DNA from: Clostridium algoriphilum
GTDB taxonomy: Bacteria > Bacillota > Clostridia > Clostridiales > Clostridiaceae
Length of the DNA stretch: 64,000 nt
NCBI RefSeq assembly: GCF_020443705.1
Contig: NZ_JAIZZK010000001.1
Coordinates: 372,001-436,000 of the forward strand
Direction: 5' to 3'
Positions 26,715 to 36,708 of this stretch are shown here, in pieces. The translations under genes were made by a program, and so were the position numbers. The notes under the pieces are model-generated. The model saw only the letters and a list, made by a program, of their open reading frames with translations. It made no database searches and was not told the origin of the DNA. Position 1 is the stretch's first letter, and each line of letters opens with the position of its first letter.

Positions 26715-28895
26715 TTAGTTTTTAATTCTGTAGACTTCTATTACACCAGTCAATTTATTCATTTTCTTTTGTAATTCTTTGAGATTCTCTATGCCAGCTA
26801 CCTTTAACTTTATGTTTATTAAAGCGACGTTGTTTTTTAAGGTTTTTGCGTTTATTGAGTATAACTGTGTTTTTGTAATTGTTATTACTTCCATTATGTT
26901 AGACAATAAACCATATCTATCATCAGCTTTTATTTGAATTTCAGTAATGTAGTCTTTTCCCTCAGAAGCTCCCCAGTTCACCTCAACTACCTTGTTTACT
27001 TCATTTTTTGTTAAGGCTTCAACATTTTTGCAATCCTTCCTATGAACAGAAACTCCACGTCCTTTAGTTATATAGCCTATTATTTCGTCGCCAGGAACAG
27101 GATTACAACACTTGGCAAACCTTACAAGAACATTGCCCTCGCCCTTGACAATAAGGCCTTGGTAATCCATTTTCTTTTTTTCATCTTTTATAGCGTTCTT
27201 GTTTAACTTTTGCTCAATTTCTTCAACAGTCATATTTTCTTTGTTTTTATTTTCAAAAACCTCTCTCAATCTATTAACTACAGTTGAAGGCATGATATCT
27301 CCTACTCCAACATAAGCAAACAAATCATCTACAGTTCTAAAATTATATTTTTTATATATTTTTTCTATCGCATCGCCCTTAGCAATCTCACCAAAATTAT
27401 ATTCTTGTCTTTTAGATTCTCGCTCTAATAGTTCTTTACCTTTTTCAATACTCTCATCTCTTTTTGCTTTTTTAAACCAAGATTTAATCTTGCTTTTAGC
27501 TTGATTACTCTTAGTAATATTAAGCCAATCAATATTTGGGCCTTTAGGAGTGGGTGAAGTTAAGATTTCAACTATTTCCCCGGTTTTCAAATGATATTCT
27601 AAAGGTACCATGCGTCCATTTACTTTCGCACCCATACACTTATGACCTATATCCGTATGGATTCTGTATGCAAAATCAATTGGTGTAGCATCAAGTGGCA
27701 AGTTTATCACCTCACCCTTTGGTGAGAATACAAAAACCTCATCTGAAAATAAATCAATCTTAAAGCCTTCCATAAACTCTTCAGCATCAAAAGTTTCTCC
27801 TTGCCATTCAAGAATATCTTTTAGCCAAGATAGTTTAGAATCAAGATTCCCGTCCTCACTATTCTCTTCACCTTCTTTATATTTCCAATGAGCAGCAATA
27901 CCATACTCTGCAGTTTTGTGCATTTCATAAGTTCTTATTTGAATCTCAAAGGGTTTCCCGTGTGGTCCTATTACCGTTGAATGTAATGATTGATACATAT
28001 TTGGCTTTGGCATTGCAATATAATCTTTAAATCTCCCTGGAATTGGTTTATAAACTGTATGAACTATACCAAGAGCTGCATAGCAATTTCCAATATCATT
28101 AACTAGTATTCTAACCGCAGTTAAATCAAAAACTTGATCTATAGTCTTATTTTTAGTAACCATTTTCCTATATATACTATAAAAATGTTTTGGTCTACCG
28201 TCAATATCTGCTTCAATTCCAACAATATTTAAGTTATACTTTAATTCAAGCATTATATTATTTATATTTTCTTCTCGCTCAACTCTTTTTTCTGCAATTT
28301 TTCTAACTAAATTATAATATTCATTTGGATTTAAATACCTTAAAGATAAGTCCTCTAGCTCCCATTTAATCTTAGACATTCCAAGTCTGTGAGCGAGTGG
28401 TGCATAAATGTCCAAAGTTTCCTTTGCCTTTTGCTTTTGCTTTGCAACTGGCATATATTTTAGTGTACGCATATTATGAAGTCTATCTGCGAGTTTAATG
28501 AGTATAACTCTGATATCCTTTGCCATGGCGAGCAGCATTTTACGAACATTATCCGCTTGTTCTTCTTCCTTAGTCTTATATTTTATAAGTCCAAGTTTAG
28601 TTACGCCCTCCACTAAAGTTGCAACCTCTACATTAAATTCTTTGCTTATATCTTCAAAAGTATATACTGTATCTTCAATTACATCATGAAGTAAGCCTGC
28701 AATAATTGTGCTAGTATCAAGTCCCATCTCTGCTAAAATACATGCTACTTCTAATGGGTGCACAATATACGGTTCCCCTGATTCTCTCTTTTGCTCTTTA
28801 TGCGCTGAATACGAGAAATTATAAGCTTTTATAATGAGATCTTTGTCTACAGCATTACAATTATTTTCAATTTTATGTAACAATTTTTTAAGCAT
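26715..28895 (-). CDS. relA: Bifunctional (p)ppGpp synthetase/hydrolase RelA/SpoT
   Basis: Stringent-response enzyme of 726 residues. Domains in order: HD hydrolase (GEPYIVHPLEVACIL and LLHDVIEDT), synthetase (RPKHFYSIYRKM, AVRILVNDIGNCYAALG), TGS (FVFSPKGEVINLPLDATPID), helical and zinc-finger region (RFAKCCNPVPGDEIIGYITK) and ACT at the C-terminus. The intact HD residues suggest that it both makes and degrades (p)ppGpp. It follows apt, linking alarmone and purine metabolism. Confidence 0.97.
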   Translation of the reverse strand: MLKKLLHKIENNCNAVDKDLIIKAYNFSYSAHKEQKRESGEPYIVHPLEVACILAEMGLDTSTIIAGLLHDVIEDTVYTFEDISKEFNVEVATLVEGVTKLGLIKYKTKEEEQADNVRKMLLAMAKDIRVILIKLADRLHNMRTLKYMPVAKQKQKAKETLDIYAPLAHRLGMSKIKWELEDLSLRYLNPNEYYNLVRKIAEKRVEREENINNIMLELKYNLNIVGIEADIDGRPKHFYSIYRKMVTKNKTIDQVFDLTAVRILVNDIGNCYAALGIVHTVYKPIPGRFKDYIAMPKPNMYQSLHSTVIGPHGKPFEIQIRTYEMHKTAEYGIAAHWKYKEGEENSEDGNLDSKLSWLKDILEWQGETFDAEEFMEGFKIDLFSDEVFVFSPKGEVINLPLDATPIDFAYRIHTDIGHKCMGAKVNGRMVPLEYHLKTGEIVEILTSPTPKGPNIDWLNITKSNQAKSKIKSWFKKAKRDESIEKGKELLERESKRQEYNFGEIAKGDAIEKIYKKYNFRTVDDLFAYVGVGDIMPSTVVNRLREVFENKNKENMTVEEIEQKLNKNAIKDEKKKMDYQGLIVKGEGNVLVRFAKCCNPVPGDEIIGYITKGRGVSVHRKDCKNVEALTKNEVNKVVEVNWGASEGKDYITEIQIKADDRYGLLSNIMEVITITKTQLYSINAKTLKNNVALINIKLKVAGIENLKELQKKMNKLTGVIEVYRIKN

Positions 28896-28918
28896 TGCTT
28901 ATACACTCCTAAAATCAA

Positions 28919-28940
28919 AGGCTGGTTAAATAACCAGCCA
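28919..28940 (-). terminator. Hairpin between apt and relA
   Basis: GGCTGGTT/AACCAGCC, 8 bp with an AAAT loop, followed on the minus strand by TTTGATTTT. Probable partial terminator of apt. Confidence 0.6.
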
Positions 28941-29024
28941 ATACTTTTTACTAATATTATATAATATTTTGTAGATTTATGCAATTTTAATTTAATAACT
29001 CACTACACTAAGTTTAAATAGACA

Positions 29025-29543
29025 TTATATATCATATTTTACAAGAGACATTATGTCATAATCCTGCAACTTACCTTTTCCATTAAGCTCTGTTAACTCA
29101 ATTACAAAATTTAAGGAAACAACTATGCCACCCATTTGCTCTATAAGTTTTGTTACTGCTGCAACTGTACCACCTGTCGCAAGTAAGTCATCTACTATTG
29201 CAACCTTTTGTCCAGGCTTTATTGCATCTTTATGAATTTCAAGTTTATCGCTGCCATATTCAAGTTGATACTCAATTTGTATAGTTTCAGAGGGAAGCTT
29301 ACCCGGCTTTCTAACTGGTACAAAACCTGCTCCTAAAGCATAAGCCACAGGTACACCAAATAAAAATCCTCTTGCTTCTGGTCCTACTATAACATCTACT
29401 TGTTTATCTTTTAAATATTCTACCATACCATCTATAGTGTACTTAAGTACGCTTGCATCTTGTAGTAACGTAGTTATGTCTTTAAAACTAATACCATTTT
29501 TCGGAAAATTTTCTATTATTCTAATACTATCTTTTAGATCCAC
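29025..29543 (-). CDS. apt: Adenine phosphoribosyltransferase
   Basis: Salvages adenine to AMP using PRPP. The PRPP-binding motif [13 protein letters not shown] ends at about residue 126, and [13 protein letters not shown] is the adenine-side loop. The start is set at GTG 29541-29543 because AGGGGG lies 7 bases upstream; this gives 172 residues, the usual Firmicute length. A longer frame adds 13 residues without support. Order recJ-like, apt, relA is typical of clostridia. Confidence 0.95.
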   Translation of the reverse strand: MDLKDSIRIIENFPKNGISFKDITTLLQDASVLKYTIDGMVEYLKDKQVDVIVGPEARGFLFGVPVAYALGAGFVPVRKPGKLPSETIQIEYQLEYGSDKLEIHKDAIKPGQKVAIVDDLLATGGTVAAVTKLIEQMGGIVVSLNFVIELTELNGKGKLQDYDIMSLVKYDI

Positions 29544-29674
29544 TGCTATTCCCCCTAAAATAAATGCAAAATTTACAATCACAAGAACATTTAATCAATT
29601 TTATTTTTTACTTGCACTGACCATTATATAATATAATGCCTTATATATGCAATGCAAAGATTATGTAGTATTTA

Positions 29675-30550
29675 TTAAATTATGAGGCTGTTTCTTAATT
29701 CTTTATCTAAGTATTTTGATATCTGCAGTGCTCTATTTTTATCTGAGGTTATAAACAACTCAACAACTATTTTAGCATTATCCATTCTTCCAACAGGATT
29801 AATTGTAGGCATTACTGTTAATGCTAGCTTTGATACTGTGTCTTCATTAATAATCTTAATATTGTGAGTTTTTAACAATGCGCAAATTCCATAATTATTT
29901 GTGCAATTTAATTGCTTTATACCTTCTTCAGCAATTATTTTATTTTCACTCTCAATTTTCATTTTGCTATAAATAGTACCTATCATTACTAAATCCATAT
30001 ATTTATTTACAGATTTCATTTTATAGTAAGATGAAATTGCTTGAGCTAGTTTAAACGCAATTCCCGATGTACATAGTCCTTTAAAAGGGTAATTACATCC
30101 TTTCTGCTTTGGATTAACAACAATAGTATCAGGGGTGTGTTTAATAGGTTCGTGAAAATCTGTGATGATAACATCAATTCCTATGTATTTACATAATTCA
30201 ACTTCACTGTAAGAATTAATCCCACAGCCTAAGGTTATTATAAGTCCTGGTCCCAAATATTTTATATGATTCGTAATATCATTTTCAAGTAAATCACGAC
30301 TATCACTTAATTCACTTGGTATAAAATACTCAACATCCGCATTTAGAAAGTTAAGCACTAACATCAATAATGAAATCGCCGTAATACTATCAACATCATA
30401 AAATCCATAAAGGACAATTTTTTCTCTCTCATTTATAGATTTAACAATTCTGTATAATGCATTCTCCATCCCTTTTAATAAAAATGGATTGTACATATCA
30501 TAATCTATAAATTTATTATTTTCTTGCATGTTTTTAAGACAATCCACCAT
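29675..30550 (-). CDS. Truncated, catalytically degenerate RecJ-like DHH protein
   Basis: A 291-residue DHH-family protein occupying the position where clostridia carry recJ (secF-recJ-apt), but half the usual length or less. The fold motifs are recognisable, but catalytic residues have changed. Motif I reads GFYDVDSIT (canonical GDYDVDGIT, so Asp to Phe50). Motif II is ITLGCGI (VD to LG, Gly108). The DHH motif is DFHEP (His to Phe132), and motif IV GTIYSKM lacks the Asp (Ser195). Most metal ligands are gone, so exonuclease activity is improbable. The frame is open and has no internal stop, so a non-catalytic role is possible, or slow decay. Confidence 0.75.
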   Translation of the reverse strand: MVDCLKNMQENNKFIDYDMYNPFLLKGMENALYRIVKSINEREKIVLYGFYDVDSITAISLLMLVLNFLNADVEYFIPSELSDSRDLLENDITNHIKYLGPGLIITLGCGINSYSEVELCKYIGIDVIITDFHEPIKHTPDTIVVNPKQKGCNYPFKGLCTSGIAFKLAQAISSYYKMKSVNKYMDLVMIGTIYSKMKIESENKIIAEEGIKQLNCTNNYGICALLKTHNIKIINEDTVSKLALTVMPTINPVGRMDNAKIVVELFITSDKNRALQISKYLDKELRNSLII

Positions 30551-30654
30551 AAAAACTCCTCAAAGTTAATAGAAAACATATTAAATATAATTTAGGCTCA
30601 TGATTTTCTACTCAATAATTAATCTAATAATTTTATAATCCCATATAATACAAT

Positions 30655-30702
30655 ATAAAAAAGACAAGGAAGTACCTAATACATCATACTTCTCTGTCTT
30701 TA
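30655..30702 (-). terminator. Terminator of the secDF transcript
   Basis: A 15-bp stem with one mismatch and one G-U pair (arms AAAGACAGAGAAGTA and TACTTCCTTGTCTTT on the minus strand), then TTTTTT, just after secF. Confidence 0.85.
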
Positions 30703-30723
30703 ATTTTGTGTTTCTTAATATAC

Positions 30724-31590
30724 TTAAGCTGTTACTCTCTTTTTTCTTTTTTTAAGCACAACCCAAACAGGACTTGCTATAAAAATCGAAGAATAACATC
30801 CAACTGCTATACCTATAATTAATGGTTCACTTAGCTCTCTTATAGATGGTACAAGTGCATATACTGCAATTATACTAATTAGAACTGTAAGAACTGTATT
30901 AATTGATCTTGCTAAAGTTTGTGTAATACTCGTATTAGCAATCTCTTCTATAGATGATTTTCTCATAATCCTTTGGTTTTCCCTTATTCTATCAAATATA
31001 ACGATAGTATCATTAATAGAATAACCAATTATAGTAAGAATAGCTGCAATAAAAGGTGCATTTACCGGTATTCTGAATACTGCATATACTCCAAGAGTAA
31101 TTAGCACATCGTGTAACAATGCAATTATAGCTGCAATTCCAAATTTAAATTCAAATCTGATGCCAATATACACTAACATACAAATTGTAGCAAAAATTAA
31201 AGCGACTATTGCTTTTGACTTTAATTCATTACCAACAGATGCTCCAGTTGTATCTTGTGAAACTAAATCGCTAGATTTAAATTGGGTCTTAATTTCTTGC
31301 ACCATGGTTGCAATTTCATCAGCAGAAAGTGCATCACTTTTTACGATTATTTCTATATCTTTGCCATTATCAACTGTTTTAGATAGATATTCGCCTTTTG
31401 CGTATTTGTCTACTATTTTATCTACATCTGATTTATCAAATTTTTGATTCATACCTATTGTAAGTGCAGTACCACCCTTAAAATCTATTCCTAAGTTTAG
31501 TCCTTTCACTGCCATAGTCCCCATTCCTATCACAATTATGAATAGAGAGATAGCAAACCATAGTTTTGTTTTTTCAACTATCTTTAGCAT
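30724..31590 (-). CDS. secF: Protein translocase subunit SecF
   Basis: Membrane component that with SecD uses the proton-motive force to complete Sec-dependent export. The 288 residues have the N-terminal TM1, a short periplasmic-type domain opening with GIDFKGGTALTI, and five C-terminal helices containing GYSINDTIVIFDRIREN. It starts four bases after secD, so both are co-translated as separate proteins. Confidence 0.97.
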   Translation of the reverse strand: MLKIVEKTKLWFAISLFIIVIGMGTMAVKGLNLGIDFKGGTALTIGMNQKFDKSDVDKIVDKYAKGEYLSKTVDNGKDIEIIVKSDALSADEIATMVQEIKTQFKSSDLVSQDTTGASVGNELKSKAIVALIFATICMLVYIGIRFEFKFGIAAIIALLHDVLITLGVYAVFRIPVNAPFIAAILTIIGYSINDTIVIFDRIRENQRIMRKSSIEEIANTSITQTLARSINTVLTVLISIIAVYALVPSIRELSEPLIIGIAVGCYSSIFIASPVWVVLKKRKKRVTA

Positions 31591-31594
31591 ATGC

Positions 31595-32833
31595 TTACCC
31601 CCTCTTCACGCCAAAATGAGATATTTTACTTAGTAGTCCCATTTCAACCGCTAATTTTAATAAGAACTTAGTACATGTAAGTGCTGTAAATATACTTATT
31701 ACTATACCAACTATCAATGTAAGTGCAAATCCTTTAACCGCTCCTGTTCCCATTGAGTAAAGAACTACACCAGAAATTATAGTTGTAATGTTTGAATCTA
31801 GTATTGAAGGCAATGCTCTATGAAATCCCGCATGTACAGACGCTTTTATTGATTTTCCTGTTTTAAGTTCTTCTCTTGTTCTTTCAAATATTAACACATT
31901 AGCATCTACTGCCATTCCTATTGTAAGTAAGAATCCAGCTATACCTGCAACTGTTAAAGTTACATTCAGAGCTGAAAATGCTCCAAGAACCAAAACTACA
32001 TATAATATTAAAGATATATCTGCAATTATTCCTGGTACTCTATAATACAAAAGCATAAATAACAAGATAAATAATGTTCCTATAGCTCCAGCCTTCATGC
32101 TTTGTGATAATGCATTTGTGCCTAAAGTAGCACCAACTGTTTTAACTGAAACAGCTTTTAAAGTTACTGGCAATGCTCCTGATTTTATAATCTGAGCTTG
32201 TTTTGAAGCTTCTTCTAATGTTTTGCTTCCTGTTATAACAGCTTTTCCATCAGATATAACTGCTTGTACTGTAGGATTAGTTAACTGATCAGCATCCATA
32301 TAAATAGCAATTGGTTGACCAATGAACTTCTGAGTTGCTATTGCAAACTTTTTTTTACCTGTTTCATTAAACTCAAGACTTATAGCAGGTTGATTGTCAT
32401 CGTTTGTATATGCCGTAGCATTTTTTACATCTTTACCAGTAAGAATTGTTACTTTATCAGGACCAACAAATTTAAGCTCTCCCGACTTTGCAACTGTATC
32501 AAGAATCACTTTCGAATCGAACTTACCTGGTATCTCGATTCTAATTCTTTTATTGCCTTCTTTAGCAACCATTGTCTCACTAACGCCCATTTTGTTGACT
32601 CTCATCGAAATAAGTTCAATAGTTCTATCTAAAGTTTTTGAATCAACAGCTCCGCCTTGAACTTCTTCTAAAATAGAAATTCCACCCTGCAAATCAAGCC
32701 CTTTATTTATTGTTTCAGTAAATGGCTTTAACCTATAGTCTCCTATTGTAAGTCCATGGAAGCCTGTAAATGCAAATATTCCAATAAATAAAACACTGAT
32801 TAAAAAAAGTATCACGCTTTTTTTCTTCTTCAT
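31595..32833 (-). CDS. secD: Protein translocase subunit SecD
   Basis: A 412-residue partner of SecF. Signatures: NKGLDLQGGISILEEV after TM1, the P1/P4 extracytoplasmic domain, and GMAVDANVLIFERTREE in the C-terminal helices. The start is ATG 32831-32833, which follows AAGGGGGATAAAG; the longer frame adds 21 residues with no site. The extracytoplasmic loop is shorter than in Gram-negative SecD, as usual in Firmicutes. It follows scfB. Confidence 0.97.
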   Translation of the reverse strand: MKKKKSVILFLISVLFIGIFAFTGFHGLTIGDYRLKPFTETINKGLDLQGGISILEEVQGGAVDSKTLDRTIELISMRVNKMGVSETMVAKEGNKRIRIEIPGKFDSKVILDTVAKSGELKFVGPDKVTILTGKDVKNATAYTNDDNQPAISLEFNETGKKKFAIATQKFIGQPIAIYMDADQLTNPTVQAVISDGKAVITGSKTLEEASKQAQIIKSGALPVTLKAVSVKTVGATLGTNALSQSMKAGAIGTLFILLFMLLYYRVPGIIADISLILYVVLVLGAFSALNVTLTVAGIAGFLLTIGMAVDANVLIFERTREELKTGKSIKASVHAGFHRALPSILDSNITTIISGVVLYSMGTGAVKGFALTLIVGIVISIFTALTCTKFLLKLAVEMGLLSKISHFGVKRG

Positions 32834-32912
32834 CTTTATCCCCCTTTGCGGCTTGTTAATAAGTACAATTATACAATTTGTTACAATTATAGTCAATATC
32901 AGGTTATGTAAT

Positions 32913-34277
32913 CTACTTATTCATTGTTTTTGCTTTTAAAGCGATAGCACATTCTATCCTTTTCTTTTGCATCTTACATCCAATTTCATAGGGAATATGC
33001 ATATCTCCATTAAAGTTAAAGTTATTTGCTTGACATCCCCCACTACAATAAAATTTAGCCCAACACTGCGTACATGTAGGCTTATTATAAATGTGTGCTT
33101 CCTTAAACTCTTGTACCATTTTTGTATTAGTAATTCCATTATATATATCACCCATAAGAAAATCTGTGTTACCAACAAATTGATGACATGGATATATATC
33201 GCCATCAGGAGTAACCGCTATATATTCATGGCCTGCTCCACATCCAGCTATTCTTTTATAAACACAAGGTCCACCTTGCAAATCTATATTAAAGTGATAA
33301 AATTTAAATTCATTGCCATCCTTATGTCTCTGAATCATATCAGTATATAATTTATCATATTGCTCAAAAATAACTAGTAGATCTTCCTCTCTAAGTGAAA
33401 GTTCATGATTATCTGGTAACACTACTGGTTCTATAGAGATTTCTTTAAACCCTAAGTCTGCCATATGTTTTATATCTTCAAAGAAATCAGTATTTTCTCT
33501 TGTGAATGTTCCCCTTACATAGTATTGTTTAGACTTATCTCTCCTGTCTACCATCTCTTTAATTTTTGGAAGTATCCTATCATATGAACCACTTCCATCT
33601 ACCTTTACTCTAACCTTATCATTTACAGATTTTCTACCATCTATGCTAAGGACTATATTACCCATATTTTCATCTAAATATTGCATAACTTCATCATTAA
33701 GTAACGTAGCATTAGTTGTCATCGTAAATCTTATAGCTTTATTATAAATTTTTTCTTGAATCTTTGCATACGCTACTATTTCTTTTATCATATCAAAAGC
33801 CATAAGTGGTTCTCCACCAAATAAATCTACCTCAATGTTTTTTCTTGGTCCAGAATTTTTTATAACAAAATCAATTGCTTTCTTGCCGACTTCTACGGGC
33901 ATTGGTTTCCTAGCACCATGATACTCACCCTCATCAGCAAAGCAGTATTTACATCTTAAATTACAATCATGTATTATATTTAGGCACAATGCCTTTATGT
34001 AAGGTTCCGATTGTCCACCATTCATTGCAATCTCTTCGTATAAATCATCTGTATATAACGTGCCTCCCTGAATTAAGCTCTGAATTTCGTTATATACTTC
34101 CTCAATGTCTTCTCTGCTATATTTTTCTTTAAAAGTTTCTATTAAATCCTCTTTATTTTTAAGAGAACTATTATCCAAAAGATCATAAACTATTTCATCA
34201 ACTACATGTACCGCTCCAGAGTTTACATCAATTACATAATATTCGCCATCTTGAATGAATTTATGAATTAGTGACAA
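32913..34277 (-). CDS. scfB: SCIFF maturase, SPASM-domain radical SAM enzyme
   Basis: Installs thioether links from Cys of the SCIFF precursor to neighbouring residues (ranthipeptide type, by family). The 454 residues contain an N-terminal RiPP-recognition-like region (about 1-75), the radical SAM motif CNLRCKYC (Cys105, 109, 112) and DLFGGEPL. The C-terminal SPASM cysteines are GCGAGHEYIAVTPDGDIYPC and CTQCWAKFYCSGGC, which bind auxiliary clusters. It begins with TTG after AGGAGGTAATAAA. The precursor gene scfA lies 60 bases upstream. Confidence 0.95.
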   Translation of the reverse strand: MSLIHKFIQDGEYYVIDVNSGAVHVVDEIVYDLLDNSSLKNKEDLIETFKEKYSREDIEEVYNEIQSLIQGGTLYTDDLYEEIAMNGGQSEPYIKALCLNIIHDCNLRCKYCFADEGEYHGARKPMPVEVGKKAIDFVIKNSGPRKNIEVDLFGGEPLMAFDMIKEIVAYAKIQEKIYNKAIRFTMTTNATLLNDEVMQYLDENMGNIVLSIDGRKSVNDKVRVKVDGSGSYDRILPKIKEMVDRRDKSKQYYVRGTFTRENTDFFEDIKHMADLGFKEISIEPVVLPDNHELSLREEDLLVIFEQYDKLYTDMIQRHKDGNEFKFYHFNIDLQGGPCVYKRIAGCGAGHEYIAVTPDGDIYPCHQFVGNTDFLMGDIYNGITNTKMVQEFKEAHIYNKPTCTQCWAKFYCSGGCQANNFNFNGDMHIPYEIGCKMQKKRIECAIALKAKTMNK

Positions 34278-34336
34278 TTTATTACCTCCTAACTAAATTT
34301 AAAGCAGTAACCCTAGTTACTGCCTCGTTTATTATA

Positions 34337-34474
34337 TTAATTTTCACAAGCTAAGTTAGCTACTGTACAAGAAGTTTTACATGCTGATTGACATGAATTA
34401 GCACATTCCTTGCATCCAGGTTTTTTAAGACTTTCTTTAATTGTTGCTTCGTTTATAGTTTTTATATGTTTCAT
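34337..34474 (-). CDS. scfA: SCIFF precursor peptide (six cysteines in forty-five residues)
   Basis: A 45-codon gene. It starts MKHIKTINEATIKESLKKPG and continues with CKECANSCQSACKTSC and TVANLACEN. Cysteines are at 21, 24, 28, 32, 36 and 43, exactly six in 45 residues, the hallmark of the SCIFF family that is nearly universal in Clostridia. GGAGGAATGAAAA precedes the ATG at 34472-34474. It lies directly upstream of its maturase scfB and near yajC/secDF, the conserved context. The function of the mature peptide is unknown. Confidence 0.95.
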   Translation of the reverse strand: MKHIKTINEATIKESLKKPGCKECANSCQSACKTSCTVANLACEN

Positions 34475-34544
34475 TTTTCATTCCTCCATATCATAAAGTT
34501 AACCTATATATTATACCATAATATTGATTTTAAATAAAGTATTT

Positions 34545-34913
34545 CTATAGATTTATTCCAAGCATTCCAGACAAACCACCTATGCCTAGAGCTAAAGCCA
34601 TTCTAATAACTTCACGTGTTCCAATAACAGCACTTCCGCCACCAAAAACTTTAACTAGATATAAAACTAACATGTAAGTAACTGCCACCATAATACCCAT
34701 TAGCCAACCTTTTTCTCCTGCTTTCTTTGCAGCAAACACTGACCCATATAATACACTAACTAATGTTATTACAATGTAAAAAACAGATGTTACCTTCATG
34801 CTAGCTGGTAAATAAGTTGTTATTATAGAATAAATCACTAATATAATTAAGGTTAAAATTGCAGCCCTAAATACGCCTTCACCAGCACAAGAATACTTTA
34901 ATTTATTTTCCAT
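34545..34913 (-). CDS. TIGR04086 family membrane protein
   Basis: A 122-residue protein with four hydrophobic helices (LTLIILVIYSIITTYLP, then FYIVITLVSVLYGSVFAAKK, IMVAVTYMLVLYLVKVFG and LGIGGLSGMLGI). The family is known from clostridia and bacilli, where members lie between yajC and the SCIFF genes; function is unknown. The start ATG at 34911-34913 follows AAAGGGGGAATTTAT. A long hairpin stands between yajC and this gene. Confidence 0.85.
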   Translation of the reverse strand: MENKLKYSCAGEGVFRAAILTLIILVIYSIITTYLPASMKVTSVFYIVITLVSVLYGSVFAAKKAGEKGWLMGIMVAVTYMLVLYLVKVFGGGSAVIGTREVIRMALALGIGGLSGMLGINL

Positions 34914-34929
34914 ATAAATTCCCCCTTTT

Positions 34930-34976
34930 CTATAGATTTCCAATAAAAAAGAGTATTTTTTATTGGAAATCTATAG
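34930..34976 (-). repeat. 21-bp perfect hairpin in the yajC to TIGR04086 interval
   Basis: Arms 34930-34950 and 34956-34976 are perfectly complementary with the 5-base loop GAGTA (plus strand). On the transcribed strand the stem is followed by AAAAGGGGG, the ribosome site of the next gene, with no T-run, so it is unlikely to be an ordinary terminator. RNA processing or stability is more plausible. Confidence 0.85.
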
Positions 34977-35017
34977 TATTAAATATGATTTAAAAAGGGG
35001 GTTTATTACTTATTTTT

Positions 35018-35308
35018 CTACTTTTTCTCTACTACTTCAGCATTACTTACATTAATAACTGTGCCTATTCCACTTTTTGCTAATTTAATTCTAGTTCTGT
35101 CTGGGCCACTTTCTAATATAATGTACTCATCTTGAATGTTGATTATTTTGCCCATCATACCGCCTTTAGTCATTACTTCATCATTTACTTTTAAATTATT
35201 TAAAAGTGCAGCATATTTTTTCTTTCTCTTGTTTTCTGGTATAAATATTACTAGATAAAATACTGCAAGCATTAAAATTAAAGGTAATAAAGTTCCTATT
35301 GATTGCAT
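35018..35308 (-). CDS. yajC: Preprotein translocase subunit YajC
   Basis: A 96-residue single-pass membrane protein of the SecDF-YajC complex. One N-terminal helix (LLPLILMLAVFYLVIFI), the basic PENKRKKKYAALLNNLKVNDEVMTKGG split around the KVND motif, and the GKIINIQDEYIILE beta region are typical. The C-terminal extension is short. It lies between tgt and the SCIFF genes. Confidence 0.96.
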   Translation of the reverse strand: MQSIGTLLPLILMLAVFYLVIFIPENKRKKKYAALLNNLKVNDEVMTKGGMMGKIINIQDEYIILESGPDRTRIKLAKSGIGTVINVSNAEVVEKK

Positions 35309-35441
35309 TTATGTTCCCCTCCTTTCTATAATACTTCTCAAACTTATAATAAATAATTTTCCTACAAAACTAATTTCTAAAAAACTAAATACTTCCCTTA
35401 TTATTAATCTTATAAGTTAATTATATTATAGTAAATTAATA

Positions 35442-36656
<1,215 letters not shown>

Positions 36657-36657
36657 T

Positions 36658-36696
36658 TAGTCTATTCTAGCCTAGTCTATTCTAGCCTGGTCTATT
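36658..36696. repeat. Short tandem repeat between queA and tgt
   Basis: TAGTCTATTCTAGCC occurs twice in tandem, followed by a partial third copy (TGGTCTATT), 2.6 units of 15 bp. Confidence 0.85.
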
Positions 36697-36708
36697 TAAG
36701 TCAAATTC

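Noticed and set aside
36658-36696. Short repeats as a CRISPR array
   Set aside because: Units are 15 bp in direct tandem with no spacers and no cas gene in the window.
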